Source: Nymphaea colorata (Eukaryota; Streptophyta; Magnoliopsida; Nymphaeales; Nymphaeaceae). Taken from it: a DNA stretch of 64,000 nucleotides. The notes below the pieces were generated by a model. That model was given only the letters and a program-made list of their open reading frames with translations, was not told the DNA's origin and searched no databases. This document shows, in pieces, positions 21,947 through 33,700 of this stretch. The stretch spans positions 7,018,001 through 7,082,000 of the forward strand of contig NC_045150.1 of the NCBI RefSeq assembly GCF_008831285.2, read 5' to 3'. A program made the translations under genes and the position numbers. Numbering within the stretch: the first letter of the stretch is position 1; each line of letters begins with the position of its first letter.

Positions 21947-23459
21947 CTACAAAAGAACACACAACAAATTGCCAGATCAGTACACACATTAACTGAACGG
22001 CTGCCAGAAATAAAAATTGTAAACATCATTGCAAAAAGTAAAAAAAGAACTGGACGCTACCCATGCAAATTTGTAAGAAAACTCAGCAGAAAAAGAAACC
22101 ATTACTTAATATAAGCAGCATTAAGAACATTAAGTTGATGTCAAGGATCACACCACAGCTCAAACATAGCATGCATTTGAAAAAATTCCTAGGATCCATA
22201 CCAAGTTGCTACGGCTCAGTAAGTACATTCTGGGAGTCATGGTGTCATGAGTATTCTTGAGCTAAGGAACCTAGAAAAACCCAGTCTACACCATTAAGAG
22301 CATAATTCTCATCTTCCTACTTCATGGCCATTAAAGGACACAAACTAAAAGAATATAATTACATTAGGAGACTGAAGAAGGAGAAAAGGATGAGTCTGAC
22401 ACCGGAGAAAAGGATGAGCCCTCAGCCCAGATAAAAGAAGAGGCAGAGGCTTATCCATCTTCTTCCTCTGTTTCTCATTGCTGCAACAACTATATGCCTA
22501 AATTTTACCTCGAAGTCCTTCAAAAAATTAGCAAAATTCCCTACGTACTCAACCTGCATCAAATTTGTCCACTTGACAGTGTTTTTCTTTGGCAGCATCT
22601 GTTTTTTTCTAGTGAACCCTCTCACCTCTGCTGGTTTCTTTTCTGGCTTCTTGCTTTATTTTCTTCTCTCCGGCCATAGGTACTCCATCACCCCTTCCTC
22701 TCCTCCTCAGTTTATTTTAGTCCGTTTCCCTCTCAAGTTTTCACTTTCCTCCCGTAGGCACTTCTTCAGCATCAGTAACCATTTCATAATTGAATTGTTA
22801 ATTAGAGCCCATCAAATCATAGAGAATAAATAGCTCTGAACAACACCCCATTTCAATCAACAAAATAATAACAAAGGCCGTACTTTCATCTACCCAACAA
22901 AACAACCTATGTTTTTCACAATATAGAAGATCTGTGATGCGTTTCTTTGCCATGAACAATTTTCTATACTGAATTCACCGTTTTGAAACCGAACTAAACA
23001 TACAGAAAAAGCCTCCCAAATCCATACATCAAGAAAAAAAAAAGGGTTAACAATCCTTATTATCGTGTGAACATAGCTTGTGGGTTTACGCAATCAAGAC
23101 AAACAGATGCACAGAACTTGTCGGGACTATGCCACTTTCTTCAGGACACCAAGCCTTAACCGCACAATCAAGGTAAGAAGCACCATCACACTACGATCCA
23201 ACTCAGAAAACTCTAGGGCTACACGATTCACAGACAACAAAACAAATGTCCGCACTAACAATATTTCAAAAACAAAACCCAGAACATCAACTGAATCTCC
23301 TGGAGTTTTACAGCACGAGGACACTGGAAATGGTCATTTTCGTGCACGTCCACTCTCCCGACGCCGGAAAACCTAAGAACCATCAGAAGACTAGCGGCTT
23401 CCCGGGATTTCCCCTACCCATATATCTCCCGGATCTGGTATGAGAGAAGAGAGGAGTAC
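21947..23459 (-). other. 5'-UTR intron of RPN6
   Basis: Acceptor TTCTTTTGTAG lies just upstream of CGTACCAGTGTTAAAC-ATG, and donor GAAAAG|GTACTC is at 23460/23459 on the minus strand. This gives an intron of about 1.5 kb entirely within the 5' leader. Long 5'-UTR introns are common in highly expressed plant housekeeping genes. It is predicted from splice signals only. Confidence 0.6.
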
Positions 23460-23580
23460 CTTTTCGGCGCCCGCTGGGCCCTTCAAACTAATCCGATTTC
23501 ACGGAGAAGAAGAGACGACGTTGAGCTCGAAGCTGGAAGGGTAGAAGAACAGGAGCAAAAGAGAGAGGTGGCAGGCGCTA
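23460..23580 (-). other. Predicted 5'-UTR exon 1 of RPN6
   Basis: A pyrimidine-rich leader between the predicted transcription start (about 23580, some 30 bp below the TATA box) and the donor at 23460. It has no ATG in the minus-strand sequence read here. Confidence 0.5.
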
Positions 23581-23609
23581 GATACGGTAGGTTGGTAGGC
23601 GGACCCAAT

Positions 23610-23617
23610 CTTTTATA
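23610..23617 (-). promoter_or_regulatory. TATA box of RPN6
   Basis: Minus-strand TATAAAAG in the context GGTATAAAAGATTGG. A TGGGCC box (site II/TCP-like; TGGGC is also part of the plant proteasome cis-element) occurs about 200 bp further upstream near 23813. Both are motif calls. Confidence 0.6.
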
Positions 23618-23819
23618 CCAGGTCGGGCTGCCAGAGTACCGGGCCTCCATCCTCTCGTCGCTTGGTTCTTGCACCCCTCTGAAGATCCATGTAGCTTGAC
23701 CCTGGCCATGGGTGTCCTAAGTGCTCCCCATGTGGTTTTGAATGGTTTGCGTCTTTCGTGGATGTATCACGTATGCTGTGTGATTCTTGGCTAGGTGGAG
23801 ATCGATAGATGGGCCTCAG

Positions 23820-26177
23820 CTTGAAAGCCAACAGCTATTACAGTGTCCAGCCCCAAAATTGGTAGCTGAAGAAAGTAGTGGATGTCTAGCGGTGTCCCAC
23901 GTACCTTGTTGCTAGTCCGAGAGTTGACGAGCTTTGGTCGGTTGTCAAATGATTGTTCGCTTTTACGGGTTGATGATGGCTTCTTGTACGTGATGATGTC
24001 CATTGCTATATCATTAGGTTTTTAAAAATTTGTTTAGGAGTGCTTCCTTGTGTGGGAGTGCTTCCTTTTGTGTGCGTGTGTACAATATTTCTTTTGTTCT
24101 GTTGACTTGTACAAAAGTATTGAGATTCCTTGTTTTGGGTTTTCGGCATAAAGGTATTTGTATGCATTTTCATATGCTTTCAAATAAATGAAATTATTCA
24201 TTGCAAGTTCCTTTATCTTCGCTATGTTTTCCTTATGCGGACTCTACTTTCAAGCGATTTGCGCATTCACTCGCCCATTAAGCTTACAATGGATATGTGG
24301 ACCGACGTGCTGCACGAACCAAGCAACAGTTGGTCTTGACAGGGATTCTCTTGTATATAATTTGGGGTTTAGTTAAAGTTTCATGCCTCGCAAGGTTTAC
24401 TTTTTCTTTTTTTTTTTGGTCTTTATACTGTTATATTTTCTCTTCTCTTCTCTTAAAGTGATCTAAAACAGCGGGTGGGATCCTAGTAGAGGGTTCATCA
24501 GCCTGTTGCCACGGTTAGTTTTCGTGGAATCTGAATATCCCATATAACTTAATTTTGTGGTGAAATTAAGCTTGACACTTAAACATAGTTTTCAATATCA
24601 ATTAATCGTAATATCTTTTCTGATTAAATGTATCTTAATAGAATAAAGTGTGAATTGAGATAAACTAAGAAATTAGATTGTTTTTTTTTTGTGTGAAAAG
24701 AACAAAATACCATAAAAAAGAGATTCTATTATTAAGGATATCTTCACCACACACCTCTCATCAAAAAAGGCCAAGAAGTTGAAAGCTTCTACATACTCAT
24801 ATGACTAAAATTAAAAACTTGTCAGTAAAAAATGGTCGCCTATAAGATCATTAATAATGGTTCATGACGCTTTCAAATGATTTTATCGTTTAGACATTGG
24901 CAAATATGAATCCTCCTATGTATATATATTATTCATTAAGTTGATTAAGTAACTTAACAATCTAAATAATCATTATACAGGAGATGAGGAAACCCGAGCT
25001 AGCTGCGACCATGGGGCTGATACAAAGTAAGCGTGACCACCTTGCTTGACTCAGCGCCGGTTCATCATCCTTCTGCTTTGCCCTCCTCTCTTGTCTCTGG
25101 GGCTCGGGGCTGCTTCAACAGCCCCTGACAAAAGAAGAATAGGGTTGACGCCTCGTAGCCCGTAAGTCCTTTATTCTGAAACCGGCCACCAGAAGTCCCG
25201 TTCTAGATGACGGCAATCTGACTTTATAGCTTCCCAATCCATGAAATCCGTCGGTTCCCAACACATACGTAAAGAGCAAAAATGATGATCCTGCAAGCTG
25301 GTTTATTTGCCGTTCGACCAAGTTAATCAATAGTTCAGAAAACAACTTAATACCAAGAAATGAGCTTTGATCGATGCTCATTGACAGCTGCAACCGGCCC
25401 CCAGCTTTAGTGCATTTCATATCCTCTTTCAGATACTACCAGCGATTTCATTCCCTCCCTTTGCTCAAATGTATGATTATATAGCCAAAATTGATTTGCA
25501 TAAGGATGACAAACAGACAGCTTTAGGGATGCCAAAGGTATCGAGAAACAGCTCTTGCATTCCAGTATGATGACGTATGATGGTCGACAGTTGACACTGA
25601 AAAATACAATATGGCTAATGACCAAACTTGGATCCCATATGCATAGCTTTTCTCAAATTCCAAAGAAATCCATATGAGAACTGATTTTGTGGCACACCCT
25701 GCCTGATCACATGCATTTGAATTTCAGTGCATTTCCAGCCATAGTTGCCAAATGGAGCATTTTGCCTTCAGGGAGGCATTCATTATTTGTTTGATCGATC
25801 TCATTTAGAAGCAGCACCCATTAAGGAATAACTTACATTGCACAAAGAGAAGTTACAAAAAATTTGCATAAAAGAGCATCTTGGGGAACATTTGCTGCTT
25901 TCAGCAACAGCGTTCATCCTTATAAGAATCGGGATAAACAGTACATGCATGGAAACAACTTTTGTTTGGAAGGCAACAGGAAGGATCTGATTACTTTTGT
26001 TTGGAAGGCAACAGGAAGGATCTGATAAACTTTTGCATACCTGAAATAATGGAGATCTGATTAAGGAACAAGCCATATATAAGAAAATATGCAATGGATA
26101 AAGAAAACTAGATCTGTTTAATATAAATAAACTCACAAAATTCTGTTATTGGAGCATAACTGGCTGATGTAAACTTG
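23820..26177. other. Intergenic between RPN6 promoter and cyclin-T 3' end
   Basis: No gene recognised. The part nearest 26177 should contain the cyclin-T 3' UTR. A perfect-looking 35-bp tandem duplication lies at 25958-26026. The remainder is AT-rich with no clear transposon ends. Confidence 0.5.
25958..26026. repeat. 35-bp tandem duplication, two copies
   Basis: The unit beginning ACTTTTGTTTGGAAGGC occurs at 25958-25992 and again at 25993-26026, about 150 bp downstream of the cyclin-T stop codon, so probably in its 3' UTR or just past it. Confidence 0.9.
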
Positions 26178-27611
26178 CTAAAGAAGCTCCATCAACTGCT
26201 GAACAATATCTGCAATTGGGAAGTATAAAAACAATCCAGATAACAGGATGAAAATCTAAGGTAAAGTAGAACAGGTTGCCCAGGAAGAATGAGGCAATGG
26301 AGGTAAAACAAGGCAGAGAGAATCTTCAGATAATACCTTGCAGAATTAATGGTGTTGCCTGAAACTCCAGCCACAAACTTCGGTTGGAAAATAGATCCAT
26401 ATTAAGAATTTTGGAAGCAAGAAACACAGCTCCAGCGGCAATGTGGTGTGGCTTAAATTGAAGCCACAAGGAACTCCGAAGCCTAGAAATCATCCATCGA
26501 TTAACCACTAATCAAGAAATAAAATTTTGGCGCATCTTAATTCATCATAAATTGCATGAGGCAAAATGGTAACCACGTAAGGAGTAAATGAATATGCAGC
26601 ACTAGCTGAGGAAACTACAGTTCCACGCTTCTACCTCCACATAGTAATGCCCCTCAATGCCAATGCTAGGATCAACAGGGTCAGAAACTAATACACAGAG
26701 CAAAGAACGAAATTACTATTTAGCTTCCTTACCGACTGTAAAATGCAGCCATCCATGTGACATATCCTCAATTGATGCTTCAGAAGAAAAGTTGCAAGCG
26801 CTAGTGATGAACCATGAGACCTCGTTGAATTCTCACATCAAGGGCACAAATTTATGCCCTTGGGGAGCTCGTAATGCATTCCCAGACCCAAACTACACAT
26901 GTTTGACAAGTACTTCACAGTTTTACAATGAAGAAGACAGCTCTGGATATTTGCAAGAGTGCAATACTCACAATTTTTCACTGAAGCTCCATACACGGAG
27001 AATATGTACAACATCAAACATTCTAGATGCCACAGAAGTGTTGGCTTGGGGATGTATTCAAAGATACTGAAGCTGATCATCTGATAGCTATGCATTCCAT
27101 CTACAAAGTAAGCACTATAATTTGCAATTTGTAGCGAGTATAGTGGAACAAGTGCTTTTAAATTGATCTTCCAAAAATTTAAAAAATAGTCAACATCATC
27201 TAGAAAAAGTTGAAAAACCAATGACATTTATGAGTTGTTTCAATTTTCAGGTTGCATCAGTCATCGGATGGGATAGCAAAAACAAAAAAAAATAATGTTT
27301 AACTACATACTCTATATGGACAAACATATTGAAAAATGATCTCTGAAGCTGCACGCCCACTGGAAAAGCAAATACAAAATTACAAAAAACAGATACAGAT
27401 ATGATAAGAGAGCAATGGTGTTTTAAGCACTGATCTCAACCCACGAATGGTGTTGCTCAGAGACCGTATTCACAATCCATCCTTATGTTAATCCGAGACA
27501 CGCGCAAGAGAAAAAGAGAGAGAGAAAGATATTCCCGAAGTTTGTAAGAACCAAACCTATGTCAAATGGACATGGGTATGGGTGCCGAGCACTTTCAGAA
27601 AATCTGGGTAT

Positions 27612-27642
<31 letters not shown>

Positions 27643-27645
27643 AAG

Positions 27646-27720
<75 letters not shown>

Positions 27721-30700
27721 ACAGGAAAACTGGTAAATACTAGATCCTCATATACCACCAAACTTGAACTTGATGGAATCATCTAGGCCGTTAATTGTAA
27801 GGAGATTAGACATAGAGATTAAGTTGCAAAAGTAGAAGTCAACTTGTTTTTTCAAGAGTCCAAACTATCTTTCAAAGAAGACAAAGGAGTTTCATTTAAG
27901 GAAACTCATTTGTTTCTACTCTCCCTCTCCTCCTTTCAAGGTTATTATACACTCTTGAAAAACAGTTTGACTTCTATATTTGCAACTTAATATCCGCCCA
28001 TCTGATCTCATTGGAATTGATGGCCTAGATGATTCCCAACAAAGTTTGGCATATAAGGGTCAGGGACCACATATTTATATTTATATAACAAAAAAAGAAT
28101 TTAAACAAATAAAACACTACATAACAAATTAAGAAAAACTAGGCCATCAAAAAATCGCCCGTCATCAGAAAATCTTGCTGAACAGGAGTAATCAGATTGT
28201 AGAGAATAGTAAGAGCCCTTCAGTTTCTGCGAAGTCTCTTCATTTACATTGCATATACATGATGGTTTAAAAAACCCTAATTGTTGGACAAAAATGGACT
28301 CAGTAAAACTTTGACCAAATCCAAAAAAGGATGGATACGGCCAAGGGTGCATTAATCACGTCTGATACGAGTTTGACTGTGTCCGGGCCATGTCTAGGGG
28401 CATACCTGTACCCATGTCGCACCATGTCAACACGGGTACCTCACCCAAATAGAGATATTCCTGTGACATAATACTAAATGGAAAACCATTGTCATTAGAT
28501 TCACGCAGATTATATGGAAAGTATATCATAAGGATTAAGGATCTTATAAAATCATGAATAAAAGAGAGAATGAGAAACCAAAGATGCCATTTTCAGAGAT
28601 AAAAACAAGTACAGAGAAGGGAAACATAGAAACAAAATAGAGAAGGGAAACATAGTATAGAAACCCATTACCCCCTCTGAGTTTTAATATTAATAATTTT
28701 GGCAAAACAAAAATTACTGCCATTGGTTGAATAAATTATGTGGGCCTGATCGACAACACAAGCTACTTGGTTAAGGGTTCCCAAAAATTGATTGCACAAA
28801 AACTGAAAGGAACTGGCAAATCCACCTATTGCCAGCATGAGAAAAGAAAAACATAAGCACATTGATAGAACTTAGAAGGCACAAAAGCGAAAACCTAAAA
28901 AAAAAATTATTCCTCAATATCAAAGTGAGGTAATTGCAAATATAATAAAAAATTCAACTACCAAAAACCATAAAACGGCTACATTAAACAGCATATCAGT
29001 CTGACAGTAGTATCCTATAGCAGGGCATTTCAATTGGAGAAGACCCTGCAGTTGAGATTTCATGATGGATTAAGACTACCTATTTCACATGAAGAAAATG
29101 AATGAAAAATAAGTATACACTTGGAGCTTGCAGCATTTTATTAAAGGATACCATGCATATGGAAACATGGGAAGTGGGGCCGCATTAATGACATGACTCC
29201 AGGTCTAACAAAAGTGTCAAATGCCCCGAATAATGTGAATGCAGAGGTCAGGCATAAGGACAATTGGTTTGACGTATGCGTGATAATAGTGCACAGTAAA
29301 CAAGCCCAGACAAGTTTATATTAACATGGACTTCAACAGTGTAGATCTGGACAACTTAACAGGCTAAAACTGATTATCAAAAAAACATCCCAAGTTCCTT
29401 TTGAAAGAAAAAGTCAATACTTGCAAATCTCCACATATTTTGAGTGTTCTAAATACTAATTATCAGTTGAAAAATCCAACAACCAATGAAAATTTTCTAT
29501 GCTTATAACCCAAAAAGGAATGAGAACAAAAGATTTTGGAAAAAATAGACACTTTGAGTGAAAGAAATGCTTCACAGCCATAACCATATGATGCACAGAC
29601 AGTGCAGACATTTTAATGTAAAAGGTACATTGTAGGCAACCACACAGATTAACGCATGGCAAAGTTAATGTAGTGACTGTGACATGAATGGGTATGATAT
29701 TTATTCTTCCCAACTAAATTACCTGGCAAAATCACCTTATACTAGACTATGCTCAGCAGAATGCAATAGCTTAAGAAAATATTTTTTAAAGCAGTAGGAT
29801 ACTGCACAAATAGATCTGCTTCCTTATGCTAAATAGATACTTCTCTCTCCCAGAAGAAGAAATCATCTATATGCCCAGCTTCACAACAATTTGCCAAAGC
29901 ACAAGCAATAACCACCATAGTCAACATAAGCAGGTGTTTATCGATCTATATATTATTTCTAAAAGGAAAGACACCATACCTGTGTTAAACTCTACATTTT
30001 TTACTTCCATCAAAGAGTGAGTGAGTGAGTGAGGGGGGGGTGGGGGGAGAGAGAGAGAGGGTCATATTCAATCTTAGTCATGTGTTACTTCTAAAAGGCC
30101 AAGAAACCCAAACCTGTGTTAAACTCCCTCTCCATATCTTCACCTTCCACAGCGGGGGGGCGGGGAGGGGGGGGGGGGAGGGGGGTGGGGGGGAAGAAGG
30201 AGAGAGAGAGAGATTCTTCTTTTTCTTTTTTATAAAATCATGACAATATCAAGGTATCACAATATGAACACAGTAACATTCTGACAACGTTGTCATGAAT
30301 TCCCAATATTATATGCTGGCTCCAAAATGGTCAGAATACTGAGATGCAACATATGAGAGAGAGAGAGAGACAGAGAGAGATGTCATTAAAAAGGTTGACC
30401 CAGAGTACCTTCACCATTGTAGCTTTCTGAAAAGATAACATGCAAGGACAAACAGAACCATCCGTCTAAGAAAAAGACGCATTTGCTTATCAGAACTTTG
30501 GTCTTACCATCATCCCAAGCAAAAGAACAAACAATAAAAAAGGCATTTATCTGTCTCCACACAGAAGATTTATAAAGCCAATCAACACCAGGCCCCATCT
30601 AAGTCCTCATAGGCAACTCCCTTAGTGTCAAAGACACCAGTAAAATGCTTTAACTTTTTATTTCTGTATCATATTTTGCCAGTACATTATCATCATTCCC

Positions 30701-33700
30701 TTTTCCCCTTTTGTGTATCACTACCACAGCTTCACGTAACCAGATAAATCCAATTAACAAAGACTACCGTCGTTCTCAAAGACCCAACCCATGTACTGCA
30801 TCACTGAGACAGACTTCTTTGAACTTTTCTTGGATTTCATGATCAGCAGCCTTCATTCTTTACTACAAAGTGCAGAAAGGAGTTTCGAATGTCAGAAAGT
30901 CTAATGGTACTATGTCTACTCATATTCAGGCCTTCAATAGCTTCACTTGCCAGTACCATTGGCCACCACAGTAGAGGCTGTAGAGCACATACTAGAGGCG
31001 GTCAACAGGGAACAAGAGAAGGACTAGAGAGCTCAGCAACCTAGCATTAGCTTTCTACCATCACCAAAATCTGTCCATGCAAATAGTTAAACAGTAATCT
31101 TGTCTAGACAATTTTAACAACTATGAGATAAGAACACAATAATGAACCCCCATCAAATGCAATCTCCAGTACAACTATAAGACATTATTGCTATGAAGGT
31201 AGCGTACAGAAACATAGCTATAAAAGAAGACTTTTAATCTTAGTCAAGTGAAGAAAGAAAAGAGAAGAGAACAAAGTCAGTCCAATGGGATTAACAAGCT
31301 TACCCTTCATTGATCAAGCTCCAAGCCAAATTCACAAGAACAGATTGTCTAATCCCCAGCTTATTAAGAACTGAGGTAAGTGGAACATATGGATGCTGAA
31401 CACCAAGCTCAAAGTCCAGAGTTGTCAATATTATGTGTTCAGCATCAAGGACTTGTTCCTTGTACTCCTCGAACCAGTTCTGGTAAGAATCAAGCATGCC
31501 CATGAGCACAACCATGGTCTTAGAAAAGGAGTGATTGGATCATTTATGATGTAACATCCAATGCCTAAAGGGGACTTAAATTTGAATTCTTTACTACAAA
31601 ATAAAATTCGAGTCAAAGGGACAAGGATGCTCACAGCACGGGAGGAAAATGGAAAGTTGTGTTCATGGCAAATTTCAAAAGCTGCCTTCAGCACAGTGTT
31701 CAAGGGACGAGCAGTCTCCTCTGACTTTGCAGCTAAGAAAAGGGAAGCTGTTGCGATCAACTGCAAGGATGAAAAAAATGAATAAGTAACTCTGTTTACA
31801 AGGAACATTCATTTCTGAGAAAAAAAACACGAGTTTTGCCTCTATTAAAGCATACTAATGCGTACAATATCTTCATCAATGGAAAATGCAATCTCTTCTA
31901 GTTAGTCATCACCCATAAAGAGATAAGTCCCTTTCATTAATCTAGATTTTCTTCCCCTAAAAAGGAACAGAAAACAGTTCACACCTCACAGTTGAACCTT
32001 GAAAGGATAGATGTTGGTTGAAGAAGATAAAATGCTCTATCAATTGACAGTTTTCCAAGGAATTCCTTCAATAAATACCCACCTACAATCTAGATAGACA
32101 GATTCTAGTAACCAACTTATTTGTCCATAAGCTATGAGGAGTATAATTACCAGCAAGAATCTGATCCCTTATTGTTTCTAAAGCTTCAAAGTGGTATCCA
32201 TACATTTGAAGAAAACATAAAGAAATTATGCTGTGCATAGCTCTATGGAGGTGAATTCATTGAAGTTTCAGGCAGACAGATCTTGTTTCTGAGAACAGGT
32301 TTGGCAAAACAATTGGAGGTGCTCATTAGGTTAGAAAACCATGGCCAGACTTGGCTGACATTGTCTGCATAGAATTCAGGCAATATATTAGGCTACACTA
32401 GATCAAACTGCTCTGGTTTTCAGCATGTCAGCAAATAACCATGTTAGAGGGACATGTCTCTGAAGCACAAATTCCGGTTCACATCCAAATCTATGCATTG
32501 AACAGTTACCAGCCACATTGCCACAAACTGTAGCTCTGGCAGATGCCTATCCTATTGTAGAAGAGCTTCTGTTCAACGGGGTACATATTTTGTTGATTTG
32601 CCATGGAAATCAATTTGAATGGTAATTTAAATAAGAACAAATCGTTAGGAATATAAAAAATGTGTGATTTGTGATAGATGTCAGAACAACCAAACAACCT
32701 GTTTCAGAGGACTGCGGAAACAAGAAGTTACAAGTCCAGTTAATGCAATATAAAAAGGAAGTGACAACACTCACTCAATATAAAATGTAACATTCAAATT
32801 TGCTCTCAAGGAAAAGAGAATCAAATGAACAGTGGAACCTTAGGTCAAATAAGTTGCTAAAACAAACACCCAAACGTTGATGCCTAGAAGCAGAAAAAAA
32901 TTTATATGAGCAAAATTGTGAACCATCAGAAGACGTGTCACGATAAGCAATCTAAACCATCACTTTTCAAGTACGCTACAAGTGTACCAAACCTATGCTG
33001 CGATACTAGAGACTGAAAACAGTAACCCCTATAGTAAACTAAGAAAATTACATGTGTCCCTGGAACATGTCAACTGGGAATGATGTCAGTGTGTCCATCC
33101 TTTCCTGGTTTAAGTGTTTACGTTTTTTAGCATTCAAACAAAAAAAATTAAAAAGGGCATTTTTTTTTGCTTTAATCATTCACCAAGGGGGGAAGAGAGA
33201 GAGAGAGAGAGATGCATCAACACAGGAAACAAAATATAGTCTAGAAGCTAAAAGGAGAGGAAACTCACAAATCTGCCATGACAGACACGAGGAAATTTAG
33301 AATTCAAGTTAAAATGAAAGGAAACTCACAAATCTGTCATGACAAGCATGAGAACGGCGAACAAAGAACCGGTGACAGAGGACTATTGCAGTTCCAATTG
33401 AAGTCTGGGGCCTGTAAAATTTTAGCAATATATCCTCAGCAAGCAAACCAAAAACAATGCAATTGCCTAAAATACATCAACCATATTTATACCTGAGAAC
33501 AGACTATCTAAGCTAGAAATATGCCATTTGATCTACATGACATTAACATAAGTAACAGGCTAACAGCTCATGATGTGTGTCAAATTGACAGCCACAATCC
33601 ATAAGACCGTATTAAAGCCAAATACCAGCCCGAGTGCAGGTTGAATAGGTCATTGAGAGACATAGTTAACAATTGGAACAATAAAGTAGCAGTATGCATA

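Larger units (their letters stand above)
26483..31303. other. Cyclin-T intron 4, 4.8 kb
   Basis: The longest intron of the gene. It holds a microsatellite-associated MITE (about 27617-28067), GGGTA/TACCC-rich DNA near 28380-28440 resembling a worn transposon end, G-rich tracts at 30032-30192 and several GA microsatellites. No additional exon is seen. Confidence 0.7.

Noticed and set aside
21931-22029. N-terminal extension of the RPN6 frame
   Set aside because: No ATG, a splice acceptor inside it, and the family starts at the MSYLP-type N-terminus.
27483-27786. Open frames over the GA/TA microsatellite near 27.6 kb
   Set aside because: The repeated SLSLSL and REREREREs are translations of simple repeats.
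31431-31808. 125-codon minus frame read as one exon of cyclin-T
   Set aside because: It runs through the true donor at 31634 into intron 3 and out of frame into exon 4; splice sites give the correct product.
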